Below, one piece after another: positions 54,923 through 63,341 of a DNA stretch of 64,000 nucleotides. Position numbers and translations under genes: made by a program. Positions within the stretch are counted from its first letter, which is position 1; every line of letters begins with the position of its first letter. Source of the DNA: an uncultured Lachnospiraceae bacterium. GTDB lineage: Bacteria > Bacillota > Clostridia > Lachnospirales > Lachnospiraceae. The notes below the pieces were generated by a model. That model searched no databases, was not told where the DNA came from, and was given only the letters and a program-made list of their open reading frames with translations. Location of the stretch: assembly GCA_910576975.1 (NCBI GenBank), contig CAJTJY010000016.1, positions 23,300 through 87,299 of the forward strand, read 5' to 3'.

Positions 54923-54965
54923 AGAACCAAAACAGTCATACAAACCTGCTGTTTCGGTTCTTTTC
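54923..54965 (+). terminator. Terminator of PadR module 1
   Basis: AGAACCAAAACAG and CTGTTTCGGTTCT form a 13-bp stem with one mismatch, followed by TTTT. Related to the terminator after module 2. Confidence 0.7.
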
Positions 54966-55199
54966 TTACTAAAACACATTCTTCGATTTTTTAAATGTCA
55001 ACATCCCATCTACTAGCATGTTTTTCTATCTCTTGCCAAAAACCCATTCTGGTTTCTTCCATTACTTTACTAATTCCTTATACTATTCTTGGTTATTGTT
55101 CCAGAGGCGTCCCAGAGCCGACTTTCCTTAAAAAATACGTCTAGCAAGCACCTTGTTAGATCTATTGTCTCTAATTACATATATATTATTTATAAATTA
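54966..55199. other. Spacer between PadR modules 1 and 2
   Basis: 234 bp, AT-rich, no gene or clear structure seen. Confidence 0.5.
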
Positions 55200-55228
55200 T
55201 TTACATTTGTAATCATTAATGATATAGT
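55200..55228 (+). promoter_or_regulatory. Promoter of PadR module 2
   Basis: TTTACA, 17-bp spacer, TATAGT, nearly identical over about 90 bp to the region before module 1. Confidence 0.65.
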
Positions 55229-55275
55229 TGCTTTGACGTATCTGTAGCCTTGTTTGGCAAAAACAGGAGGTGATT

Positions 55276-55653
55276 ATGAGCAAAAAGATCAAAATTACAG
55301 GAAAGGCAGACAGCTTTGCAGAAAGCTTGCAAAACTGCTTGGGCGAAATGCTAGTCCTATTCTTACTGAAACAAAAACCAATGTATACTTACGAAATTTC
55401 ACAAGAGCTTAGCAGGATTAGCGATGGTTTTTTCACTTACAAATCCCTTTATCCTTATATTTACCGGCTCAAAAATGCAGAATGCATTGCTGAGCAGAGC
55501 AAGGAAGTAGCAAAAAATAGGACAAGGATTTATTTCCATATAACTGAATATGGCTTGACACATTTGATAAATCTGAAGAGGAAATACAGAGAATTGACTA
55601 CTGCCGCCAATCTTATCCTGGATCTTGATGAAATGATTTATAAGGGGAAATAA
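55276..55653 (+). CDS. PadR family transcriptional regulator, module 2 (unfused)
   Basis: 125 residues: a complete small PadR (winged helix about 20-95, C-terminal helix ending ILDLDEMIYKGK). The first 100 residues are almost identical to module 1. GGAGG precedes the ATG at 55276. It is followed after 3 bp by the DUF6120 gene. PadR proteins repress membrane-stress and export genes; the partner membrane protein probably senses. Confidence 0.88.
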   Translation: MSKKIKITGKADSFAESLQNCLGEMLVLFLLKQKPMYTYEISQELSRISDGFFTYKSLYPYIYRLKNAECIAEQSKEVAKNRTRIYFHITEYGLTHLINLKRKYRELTTAANLILDLDEMIYKGK

Positions 55654-55656
55654 GAT

Positions 55657-56058
55657 ATGACAAACATACTTTTAGAAAAAGAAATGAAAAAGTACATACG
55701 GGCTACAAAACGTTTCTTGGACTGCCCGAAGAATTACCGTGACATGTTCATACAGGAAATGGAACATGACCTGACGCAATTTATTCAGGAGAATGATTCT
55801 GTAGAGATGGCTGATATCATCAACTATTTCGGAACGCCACAAGAACTGGCACGGACTTATTTGGATTGTGTTCCAGAGAAAGACATGAGGGATTATGCCC
55901 TTAAGAAAAAATTTTATTCGAACATAACAAAGATTATTATTGGTGTAACAATCTTAAGTACAGTGATTATTCTATCTCTAATAATCTACAATGCACATGA
56001 ATTAGAACAAATGCATATTTATGAATCTATTAAAACAATTGAGGAAAATATAGAATAG
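55657..56058 (+). CDS. DUF6120 family membrane protein, module 2
   Basis: 133 residues. Helical N-terminal domain (MKKYIRATKRFLDCPKNYRD, then IQENDSVEMADIINYFGTPQ and ELARTYLDC) and one membrane helix near 88-108 with a short outer tail. The build resembles other PadR-partner membrane proteins (DUF1700-like). AAGGGGAAA in the end of padR serves as ribosome binding site. It lies between the regulator and a secreted-protein gene. Confidence 0.8.
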   Translation: MTNILLEKEMKKYIRATKRFLDCPKNYRDMFIQEMEHDLTQFIQENDSVEMADIINYFGTPQELARTYLDCVPEKDMRDYALKKKFYSNITKIIIGVTILSTVIILSLIIYNAHELEQMHIYESIKTIEENIE

Positions 56059-56098
56059 TATTATTTCTATTGCAAATATTTTGGAAAGGAAAATTCAA

Positions 56099-56557
56099 AT
56101 GAAAAAATTAATCGCAGTTCTAGCTGCTTCAATGTTGATCTTTAATCATCCTATTATTACAAACGCCAGTGAAATTACACCAATTAACACATCATCCAAC
56201 GAAAGCTCTGAAATCGTTGACTTAGGAGATGGCTACACAGTCAAATATGAAACCAAAATAGTTTCACCTAATGTGCGAGCTAGTACAAAAACAGTTGCCA
56301 AAACCGCTACCTGTGTCTACGGAGGAAAAACAGTTGCAGAAATCACATTAACTGCTTCTTTTTCTTACACAGGCTCTTCAGCAACTTGTACCAGCGCATC
56401 CATTTCGTCTACTACATATGATGGATGGACTTGCAGTGATAAAAGCGCCTCTCGAAGTGGAAACACAGCTACTGGAACTGGAAAATTAAAAAAGGGACTC
56501 CTTCATACAACAGTCAATGTGTCTTTGACTTGTAGCAAAACAGGAGCTATTTCTTAA
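56099..56557 (+). CDS. Small secreted protein of the PadR array
   Basis: 152 residues. Signal peptide MKKLIAVLAASMLIF, with cleavage likely after Ala23 (TNA-SE). The mature part is rich in Ser and Thr, beta-prone, with Cys at 72, 97, 112 and 145 (two possible disulfides), motifs LGDGYTVKYE, YTGSSATCTSASIS and VSLTCSKTG. AAAGG lies about 9 bp before the ATG. No family recognised with certainty. Its place after PadR and DUF6120 suggests it is the regulated output. Confidence 0.75.
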   Translation: MKKLIAVLAASMLIFNHPIITNASEITPINTSSNESSEIVDLGDGYTVKYETKIVSPNVRASTKTVAKTATCVYGGKTVAEITLTASFSYTGSSATCTSASISSTTYDGWTCSDKSASRSGNTATGTGKLKKGLLHTTVNVSLTCSKTGAIS

Positions 56558-56624
56558 ATAAAAACATAATATAATTGAATTTCATCCTGACATGGATTGA
56601 TTGGAAACATTTATCTTTTAGAAA

Positions 56625-56666
56625 AGAACCGAAACAGACTGGAAAACCTCTCTTTTGGTTCTTTTC
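56625..56666 (+). terminator. Terminator of PadR module 2
   Basis: AGAACCGAAA pairs with TTTTGGTTCT (one G-T pair), followed by TTTTCT. Confidence 0.65.
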
Positions 56667-56899
56667 TATTGAAACATATCTTAGTTCAGATCATACTTGA
56701 GCCATATATATTCTTTTTGGATTTTTCATCAAAGAATGTGACACTCAAAGGATCATCGAATATTCTCCTTTCAAACAAACACTTTTTTTATTGACTAAAA
56801 CATAAAATTTGTAACAGCTTCACCGCTTCTTCAAGCCACCTACGTCACCTCGTATCTATCCTTTTTCTTCTTATTCTGCCAAATATTATTTATAATTTA

Positions 56900-56928
56900 T
56901 TTACTTTTGAAATCATTAATGATATAGT
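56900..56928 (+). promoter_or_regulatory. Promoter of PadR module 3
   Basis: TTTACT, 17-bp spacer, TATAGT; same arrangement as modules 1 and 2 with one change in the -35. Confidence 0.6.
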
Positions 56929-56976
56929 TGCTTTGACATATTTGTATCCATGTTAGTCAAAAAGCAAGAGGTGGTT

Positions 56977-57570
56977 ATGAGCAAAAAGATCAAAATTACA
57001 GGAATGGCAGACAGCTTTGCAGAAAGCCTTCAGAACTGCTTGGGTGAAATGCTGATCCTTTTCTTACTGAAGCAAAAACCAATGTATATTTACGAAATCT
57101 CACAAGAACTTAACAGGATTAGCGATGGTTCTTTCACTTACAAATCCCTCTATCCTTATATTTACCGTCTCAAAAATGCAGAATGCATCGCTGAGCAGAG
57201 TAAGAAAGTAACAAAAAACAAGACAAGGACTTACTTTCATATTACGGAATATGGATTGACATATTTGACATATTTAAAGGGGAAATACAGAGATGACCTG
57301 GCACAATTTATCCAGGAAAATGATTCTGCAGAGGCGGCTGAAATTGTAAGCCATTTTGGCATGCCGCAAGAACTGGCATTGACTTATTTGGATTGTGCTT
57401 CAGAGAAAAAAAAGAGTACTTACTCCCTTAAAAAAAATTTTTATTGGAACATAACAAAAATTATTTTGATTGTATTATCTTTAAGTGCAATTATTTTTGC
57501 ATTCAAAGAATCTCGAAAAATCGATAAAGTTTATATATATGAAACCATTGGAGCACAAGAAACCATGTAA
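56977..57570 (+). CDS. PadR-DUF6120 fusion, module 3
   Basis: 197 residues. PadR part 1-105, then the same junction as module 1 (KYRDDLAQFIQENDS) into DUF6120 (AEIVSHFGMPQELALTYLDC) and a membrane helix at about 160-178. AGAGG 5 bp before the ATG at 56977. The shared junction with module 1 suggests the fusion arose once and was then duplicated. It is more diverged than the other two. Confidence 0.75.
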   Translation: MSKKIKITGMADSFAESLQNCLGEMLILFLLKQKPMYIYEISQELNRISDGSFTYKSLYPYIYRLKNAECIAEQSKKVTKNKTRTYFHITEYGLTYLTYLKGKYRDDLAQFIQENDSAEAAEIVSHFGMPQELALTYLDCASEKKKSTYSLKKNFYWNITKIILIVLSLSAIIFAFKESRKIDKVYIYETIGAQETM

Positions 57571-57781
57571 TTTAGGAGATGGCTTTACAATGAAATATGA
57601 AACTGAAGAAACCTCTCCTATTGCCCATACTACAAAGACTGCTACCTGCGAATACCAAGGTAAAATAATGACTATCTATCGCAAAGATACTATAATAACA
57701 AGTGCAAGAATATCCAACGGATTTAAATATTTTGATATAGACGTGATTCTAACATGCAGTGTAACAGGAAATATGTCCTAA
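57568..57781 (+). pseudogene. Remnant of the secreted-protein gene, module 3
   Basis: The frame after the module 3 stop reads NLGDGFTMKYETEETSPIAH, KTATCEYQGKIM and DIDVILTCSVTGNMS. This matches the mature part of the 56099 protein, but it lacks the signal peptide and about 37 central residues. It has no start or ribosome binding site of its own. It is fused directly to the end of the regulator gene by deletion. Confidence 0.75.
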
Positions 57782-58344
57782 ACAAAAATAAGATAATTGA
57801 ATTTCATACTGACATGGATTGACTTGAAACACTTATCTTTTAAGAATAAATCATATTCATGGACTACTTATTAGCAAATACTCCCTTTAGCTTCTTGTTT
57901 CTTTGAACAAAACCCATATTTTTAAATTCTTTCCCTAAAAATCCTAATACATAATATGGTATTGGCGTCCGACTATCCTCGCTAATTTTTTTATCCGATT
58001 CTGCTTTATATAGAAAATATAACTTAATCATATTATCAATCGTCAACAATTGATCTATATTTATTTTAAATCCTTATGATAGGTGCTATTTAACTTTAAA
58101 ACTGAACTACCTTTAGTAAAAGCGTAAATCCGTCTTTTTCAAAAGCAACAATTACCTTCAACAACTTTTCTAACAGTTTTGTTTTATATCCTAAAGATAT
58201 ACAGAAGTCCCATAACAGGACGTCGAAAAGGATGAAGCACAAGAAAGACGCCCTAATTAAGCGTGATCTCATAGCCGTATACCAGCAACTTTCTGGGCAG
58301 TTAGATTTTGGAAAAAACGGCATGAAAATCGTCTATCTAAATCA
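57782..58344. other. Region between the PadR array and the Rpn pseudogene
   Basis: The sequence similar to module 2 ends near 57840 without the terminator hairpin. A 38-codon frame at 58232-58348 (MKHKKDALIKRDLIAVYQQL, ending YLNH) overlaps the Rpn remnant by 4 bp but has no ribosome binding site. No other gene seen. Confidence 0.4.
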
Positions 58345-59065
58345 TTGATAGCGGCATGGGAAGAATTGCGGATATCGAATGACTTTATCTTCGGAAAAAT
58401 CATGCAGGACCCAAAGCTGTGCAAAGGGCTCTTACAGAGGATATTGCCGGGTTTAAAGATAGACCGCATAGAATATCCGGAAACACAGAAAGCGATACGT
58501 CCCGACATAGACGCAAAAAGCGTCCGTTTTGACGCATATGTGGAAGACGGCAGAGGCACTGTTTATGACATTGAGATGCAAGAAGTTAAAACCAAGCTAT
58601 ATCATCTTTATCTGCCCGTTCGACCAGTTCGGCATGGGCAGGCATATCTATACATTTGAGAACATCTGCAAGGAAGACAAAAGCATCCTCTTAAAGGACG
58701 AGACGACCAAGATATTCCTGAACGCTAAAGGGACTATGGATGATGTCAGACCTGAACTGAAAGCGTTTTGGGATTATGTTGCCGGAAAGAAGCCGGCAGA
58801 CCCATTCGTGGATGAACTGGAAGCTGCAGTGAAGAATGCCCGGAAAAACAGAGAATGGAGGCATGAGTATATGACATTGTTAATGCGTGACCAGGAAAAT
58901 ATTGAAAAAGGCATGGAGATTGGCACAGCCAGGGGCATAATTGAAACAGGGATTGATTTCGGGCTTTCCGAGGAGGAACTTCTGAGACGTTTACAGGATA
59001 AATTAAATATCACAATTGAATCTGCCAAAGAGTATCTTGAAAAATTCGGAAAGCAAACTGTGTAA
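58345..59065 (+). pseudogene. Rpn-family PD-(D/E)XK nuclease/transposase, broken
   Basis: Two frames make one gene. Frame one gives WEELRISNDFIFGKIMQDPK and RFDAYVEDGRGTVYDIEMQ, the nuclease core with the Asp/ExQ-type motif. It then shifts near 58590 into frame two, IIFICPFDQFGMGRHIYTFE through RLQDKLNITIESAKEYLEKF. About 30 residues usually found between these parts are missing, so a deletion removed them and broke the frame. The 5' end also lacks a proper start. Related to the edge gene at 63342. Confidence 0.8.
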
Positions 59066-59291
59066 ACATCCTAAAAAAGAGGCATAACCACTCCCCAACT
59101 TTGAATACCGAACTTAAAATAGCCGTCCCATAATAGATCTTAACTTTTATAAGATGGCTATTTTTCAACCCAAAAACAATCCAAATGGGCACAGGCGTCC
59201 TGGTGTCAGAATATAAATAGCACAAAATAAACATGACTGTTATCAAAAGTCCGCAAACCCGCATAAACACTGGGTTTGCTAAGCATTTTAT

Positions 59292-59651
59292 TTATTCGAA
59301 CTCAATGTCATCTCCATTGTCACGGACAATCTGGTATATCTCTTCTTCATTTTCTATCAAAGAAACGATCAGTTCAACAAAGCGTTCTGCCTTTCTCTCA
59401 TTTTCTTCACTCATTTGATAATAAGCAACGTAAGAGCCGGCTTCCGGATCACTTTCCAAGCCTTCCAAAAGATCTGGCGCATGTTTTTCAAGATAATAAT
59501 TGAAAAAAGCGTCCCAATTATAGCCATTCATATAGGCGCTTTCATTGATTTGCGACATCTTTTCTCCAATTGAAAAAGGCTTATCATTCTCATTATAAAA
59601 CCATACCCCGACCCAGTCCTCATATTTCATGGTTTTCACATAGTCTTGCAT
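59292..59651 (-). CDS. Imm51 family immunity protein, orphan
   Basis: 119 residues, acidic, soluble. MKYEDWVGVWFYNENDKPFS, AYMNGYNWDAFFNYYLEKHA and EAGSYVAYYQ are the Imm51 core. Such proteins neutralise toxins delivered by neighbouring bacteria. No toxin gene lies beside it, so it may be an orphan kept for protection. GGAGGG precedes the ATG. Confidence 0.78.
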   Translation of the reverse strand: MQDYVKTMKYEDWVGVWFYNENDKPFSIGEKMSQINESAYMNGYNWDAFFNYYLEKHAPDLLEGLESDPEAGSYVAYYQMSEENERKAERFVELIVSLIENEEEIYQIVRDNGDDIEFE

Positions 59652-59736
59652 ACTTAGATTCCCTCCTGTCTTTTATCAAGATGCCCCTTGCATATATCCA
59701 AAAGGGCAGCTGCAAGGGCGCATCTATCTTTTCCTG

Positions 59737-61230
59737 TCAAGCCTCTGGTTCTTTCGGCAGCCTGCCATACAGTTCCACTTGCTTACGGACTTTCTTTACC
59801 AGCTTAGTGTCAATGGCGTCTGGTTTCATGCGCCACATCCAGTTCTCTCCCAAGGTTGACGGGGTATTCATCCTGGCAGAGCTTGCCAGCCCAAGAAGAT
59901 CCTGCATAGTTACGACTGCCAAGTCGCTGACGCTGGACCATACAGAGCGCATAACGCCCCAGTGATATCCTTCCCTGCGGTTCAGTTGCAAATATTCTTT
60001 GGCAAACGCCACGCTCGCCTTGGGCGCCGTCTTCATCCATCCAATAATCGTGTCATTGTCATGCGTCCCGGCATAGACTACCGAATTGCGTGTGTAATTG
60101 TGCGGCAAATAGTCTCCATCTTCCCGGGTGTCAAAAGCAAACTGGATCAGCTTCATCCCTGGATAACCGGAATCACTGAGCATCTTGCGCACAGAGTCAG
60201 TTAGAAATCCAAGATCTTCCGCTATGATGTCCAGCCTGCCTAGCTTCTTCTCAATCACCTGAAATAATTCAATGCCTGGTCCTTGCCGCCATTCTCCGTT
60301 TCTCGCCGTATCGTCCCCATAAGGAATCGCATAATAAGAATCAAATCCCCGGAAATGGTCAATGCGTATAACATCAAACAGCTTTGCTGTCTTTTCAAGC
60401 CGCTTAGTCCACCACTGATATTGATCTTTCTTCATCACATCCCAGCGAAACAGGGGGTTGCCCCAAAGCTGACCGTCCTCGGAAAAAGCATCCGGCGGAC
60501 ACCCTGCCACGTCAATAGGCAAAAGATCCCCATCCAGATAAAATTGCTCTGGATTTGCCCACACATCGGCGCTGTCCATCGCCACATAGATCGGCACGTC
60601 ACCGATCATGCGGACGCCTTTGTCATTGGCATATTTTTTTAATTGCCTCCACTGACGATAAAATAAATACTGAAGCATCTTCCAGAATTCTATCTCTCCT
60701 GCCAGTTCCTGTTTGGCACGATCCACGGCGTCTTTGTCACGTTTCTTTAATTCTGGCTCCCACTCACTCCATGACACGCCCCCATGGGCGTCTTTCAGCG
60801 CCATAAATAGCGCATAATCCTCGAGCCAGTCTTGCTGTTCTTTGCAAAACTTTGCATAATCCTTTGGTATTTTTTTCTGGAACCGTTCAAAGGCTTTATG
60901 CAGCAGCGGGTAGCGGCTTTCGTAAAGCGCTCCATAATCCACCTGGGTAACGTCTCGCCCCCAGTCATACGCCCCGCATTCCTGCTCCGTCAGCAATTTT
61001 TGCCGACAGAGGGCATCTAAGTCAATAAAGTAAGGATTTCCGGCAAAGCTGGAAAAAGACTGATAGGGTGAATCCCCGTAACTGGTTGGACAAATGGGCA
61101 GCACCTGCCAATAACTTTGTCCTGATTTCTTAAGAAAATGCACAAACTTTCTAGCCTCCTTGCCCATCGTGCCAATCCCATAAGGAGATGGAAGGGAAGA
61201 GATATGCATTAAAACTCCACTGCTACGCAT
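59737..61230 (-). CDS. malQ: 4-alpha-glucanotransferase (MalQ)
   Basis: 497 residues, GH77. It begins MRSSGVLMHISSLPSPYGIG. Catalytic motifs are FDVIRIDHFRGFDSYYAIPY (nucleophile Asp), LDIIAEDLGFLT (acid Glu) and VVYAGTHDNDTIIGW. Transfers glucan segments in maltodextrin or glycogen metabolism. AGGAGG lies 11 bp before the ATG at 61230, and 8 bp before a TTG just upstream, which is an alternative start. Confidence 0.96.
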   Translation of the reverse strand: MRSSGVLMHISSLPSPYGIGTMGKEARKFVHFLKKSGQSYWQVLPICPTSYGDSPYQSFSSFAGNPYFIDLDALCRQKLLTEQECGAYDWGRDVTQVDYGALYESRYPLLHKAFERFQKKIPKDYAKFCKEQQDWLEDYALFMALKDAHGGVSWSEWEPELKKRDKDAVDRAKQELAGEIEFWKMLQYLFYRQWRQLKKYANDKGVRMIGDVPIYVAMDSADVWANPEQFYLDGDLLPIDVAGCPPDAFSEDGQLWGNPLFRWDVMKKDQYQWWTKRLEKTAKLFDVIRIDHFRGFDSYYAIPYGDDTARNGEWRQGPGIELFQVIEKKLGRLDIIAEDLGFLTDSVRKMLSDSGYPGMKLIQFAFDTREDGDYLPHNYTRNSVVYAGTHDNDTIIGWMKTAPKASVAFAKEYLQLNRREGYHWGVMRSVWSSVSDLAVVTMQDLLGLASSARMNTPSTLGENWMWRMKPDAIDTKLVKKVRKQVELYGRLPKEPEA

Positions 61231-61391
61231 CAAAACGTTTACCTCCTGAATATAATCTAATATTAATGTATCTGCAATGTCTTCGTGATGCAAAAGATAG
61301 AGAACTACAGACTGCTTTCCCTGATTGACGCCAGGGGCAGGGAACGTGCCTCCCTAAAAACAGCCCTGCTTCCAATTTCAAGTATACCAAT

Positions 61392-61420
61392 ATAATACCA
61401 ACTAGGCTATATAAATGCAA
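61392..61420 (-). promoter_or_regulatory. Probable promoter of malQ
   Basis: Minus strand TTGCAT (61415-61420), 17-bp spacer, TATTAT (61392-61397), giving a leader of about 155 nt. Confidence 0.5.
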
Positions 61421-61497
61421 CATATTTGCCAATTTTGACAAGGTAAACTGACCATCTAAAACGGGACAATCATCAAAAAGAACTATTAAGAAAGACT

Positions 61498-62271
61498 TCA
61501 TCTGCCTTTCAAGCTGTCTGGTGCTCCATTGTCATTTAATAGTTTCTTTATTTTCTTTTTATATAAATTAAGATTTCTATAATCAAAGTATTGAATTGAT
61601 AGCAAATATATATTAAATGCTTTTATAAAATCATTTGCATCCTTCTGGTTCTTCAAACATACATTTAGTCTTCTTTCTTCTCTCTCTTTTTCCTTAGTCC
61701 AATTTATTATTTCAAATTCAAATGCACACTCTTTTATATCATGTTTCATCGTAAGATAATACACATTATTTTCAATATAAAGTTCTAAATTAATTTCTCC
61801 ATTTTTATATAATAACTCAAGATACAAATCCAATATTTTTACAACACTCCATACTAATTCATAATATGTATGTAATTCATATATTTCTGGTATTTTATAT
61901 TCATGCTCCAGTTTATTTCTCATAAAATTTAATTTATTAATAGTCCGAATAGGAAATAATCCTATATCAGCTAAGAACTTGGTCTTGTTTTCAAACTTCA
62001 AATTTTTCTTATCAAAAATTCTTTTTATATTTATGCTCTCAAAAAACATATCCATCTCACAATCTAATGCTCTCTTTAAATTCGAAACAGCATTTACAAT
62101 TCCTTCTTTCGTTTCAGATGAAATTGCATTTTCTGCAAAACCCAGAAATTCTTCAGCTGAAATATCATATACAGGAACACTTATATCCGAACTACTACTG
62201 CTTTCACTATCTATTTCATCTGTCCGTAAAATAAATTGAACCATATCTTTCACTTCTGTAATGCTTTCCAT
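61498..62271 (-). CDS. Unknown protein with HEPN-like RxxxxH motif
   Basis: 257 residues, soluble, largely helical, AT-rich coding. A Ser/Asp-rich segment at about 20-35 is followed by helices. The sequence FMRNKLEHEYKIP contains Arg118-x4-His123, the form of the HEPN RNase motif, in a helix after a conserved-looking NKLNFMRNKLEHE. The rest is not recognised. GAGGTTAAAAT precedes the ATG. HEPN proteins are often toxins or defence RNases; no partner antitoxin gene is evident. Confidence 0.5.
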   Translation of the reverse strand: MESITEVKDMVQFILRTDEIDSESSSSSDISVPVYDISAEEFLGFAENAISSETKEGIVNAVSNLKRALDCEMDMFFESINIKRIFDKKNLKFENKTKFLADIGLFPIRTINKLNFMRNKLEHEYKIPEIYELHTYYELVWSVVKILDLYLELLYKNGEINLELYIENNVYYLTMKHDIKECAFEFEIINWTKEKEREERRLNVCLKNQKDANDFIKAFNIYLLSIQYFDYRNLNLYKKKIKKLLNDNGAPDSLKGR

Positions 62272-62297
62272 ATTTTAACCTCATAGCTTGTGATGCA

Positions 62298-63002
62298 TTA
62301 TGTCTGCTGATGCAAGACCGCTATCACCCTGCAATCCGGGCAAAGCTTGATCTCGCAATCCTGAATCCAGAAAGCAAACCCGCCGACAGAGGACCCGCCT
62401 TCCCAATCAGCGGCATACCTTGGCGCAACAGGGTCATCTCCCAAGATATAGGTATTTGATGCAAGCTCATCAATTCCTGCATCTCCCAGGTAATCTTCTG
62501 CAATGGATAAATCCTCCGCAAAAACGACCTCGCTTTCTCCATCTATGACATATCTGCAAAAATCACCATCTGAATACGCAATGCAGTTCGGACAGCATTT
62601 CGCTTTGATCACGCCGTCGATTTCTAAAAAATCAAGCCGACAGTCTCTGCCGTCAATCTCCATAAGATTTACCATTCTGCATCCGCATTTTGGACATCTC
62701 TCCTCCGTCTTAACAGCTATTTTTACAGGACTGCTCTTTTCTTGATTTATATTTCCTTTGACCAAAGGATAGCATGTGTCAAAATTTGTTTTGATAAATC
62801 TTCCGCTGCCATCATAGGACCATCCCCCATATACAGCATAACGCGAGGGATTCACGTACAACTTTTCTCTCCAGCCTCGAGGATTTCGTTCCAGCTCCAA
62901 AAAAGTTTCAAACACTTCCTCTCCGCCGCAAACAGCAAGACACAACAGCAAATTACCTGCAAGCTGAGTATCGAGATCGTCCTTTCTTATCATTTCCAAC
63001 AT
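62298..63002 (-). CDS. Zinc-ribbon protein of unknown function, probably 5'-truncated
   Basis: 234 residues. A helical start (LAGNLLLCLAVCGGEEVFET), a middle GWSYDGSGRFIKTNFDTCYP, a CPKCGC..CCPNC zinc ribbon at about 103-140 and a C-terminal GGFAFWIQDCEIKLCPDC similar to the end of DUF1963-like proteins. The frame stays open for 13 codons before the first ATG with protein-like content (VATGCAAGYKE) and no ribosome binding site. It looks like the rear part of a longer gene. Confidence 0.5.
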   Translation of the reverse strand: MLEMIRKDDLDTQLAGNLLLCLAVCGGEEVFETFLELERNPRGWREKLYVNPSRYAVYGGWSYDGSGRFIKTNFDTCYPLVKGNINQEKSSPVKIAVKTEERCPKCGCRMVNLMEIDGRDCRLDFLEIDGVIKAKCCPNCIAYSDGDFCRYVIDGESEVVFAEDLSIAEDYLGDAGIDELASNTYILGDDPVAPRYAADWEGGSSVGGFAFWIQDCEIKLCPDCRVIAVLHQQT

Positions 63003-63053
63003 CTCTTTATATCCTGCTGCGCATCCTGTTGCTACTTGTCAAGGACGTATTCA

Positions 63054-63254
63054 TCATTTTTCATCACTTTTTCTTGATTTTCCCTGTTTCCCATGCTCTA
63101 AATCGTGGAGAATGACACGCTTCAACTTGTCCTCTACGCTTTGGGTACTGGTATCAGAAAAATGTACTTCGACTAAATAAGTTGTCTTATCAATCTTGTT
63201 TTGCAAACAGGGCGTTAATCGCCCTGTGGTGTTGGTCTGAATGTTGTCGCTCAT
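63054..63254 (-). CDS. TnpW-like transposon-encoded small protein
   Basis: 66 residues. KTTYLVEVHFSDTSTQSVED followed by KLKRVILHD is the pattern of TnpW-type proteins carried on clostridial transposons. AAAGGAGGG precedes the ATG. No recombinase is in view, so it is likely a leftover or the edge of an element. Confidence 0.6.
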   Translation of the reverse strand: MSDNIQTNTTGRLTPCLQNKIDKTTYLVEVHFSDTSTQSVEDKLKRVILHDLEHGKQGKSRKSDEK

Positions 63255-63270
63255 GTTCCCTCCTTTATGG

Positions 63271-63312
63271 CAAAAAAATAGAGCATATAGATTCCATTTT
63301 CTATATGCTCTA
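63271..63312 (-). terminator. Terminator after the Rpn-family gene
   Basis: TAGAGCATATAG and CTATATGCTCTA form a perfect 12-bp stem with a 10-nt loop; the minus strand continues with seven T residues. Confidence 0.85.
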
Positions 63313-63341
63313 ACGCTGTTACTATATTTGATTTTGATTGA

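Noticed and set aside
57864..58049. Minus-strand frame of 61 codons
   Set aside because: No convincing ribosome binding site and no known domain; a slight likeness of SRTPIP to a frame near 59170 is too short to mean much.
61223..61501. Minus-strand frame of 92 codons between malQ and the HEPN-like gene
   Set aside because: It overlaps the malQ promoter, leader and start in another frame and shows no protein features.
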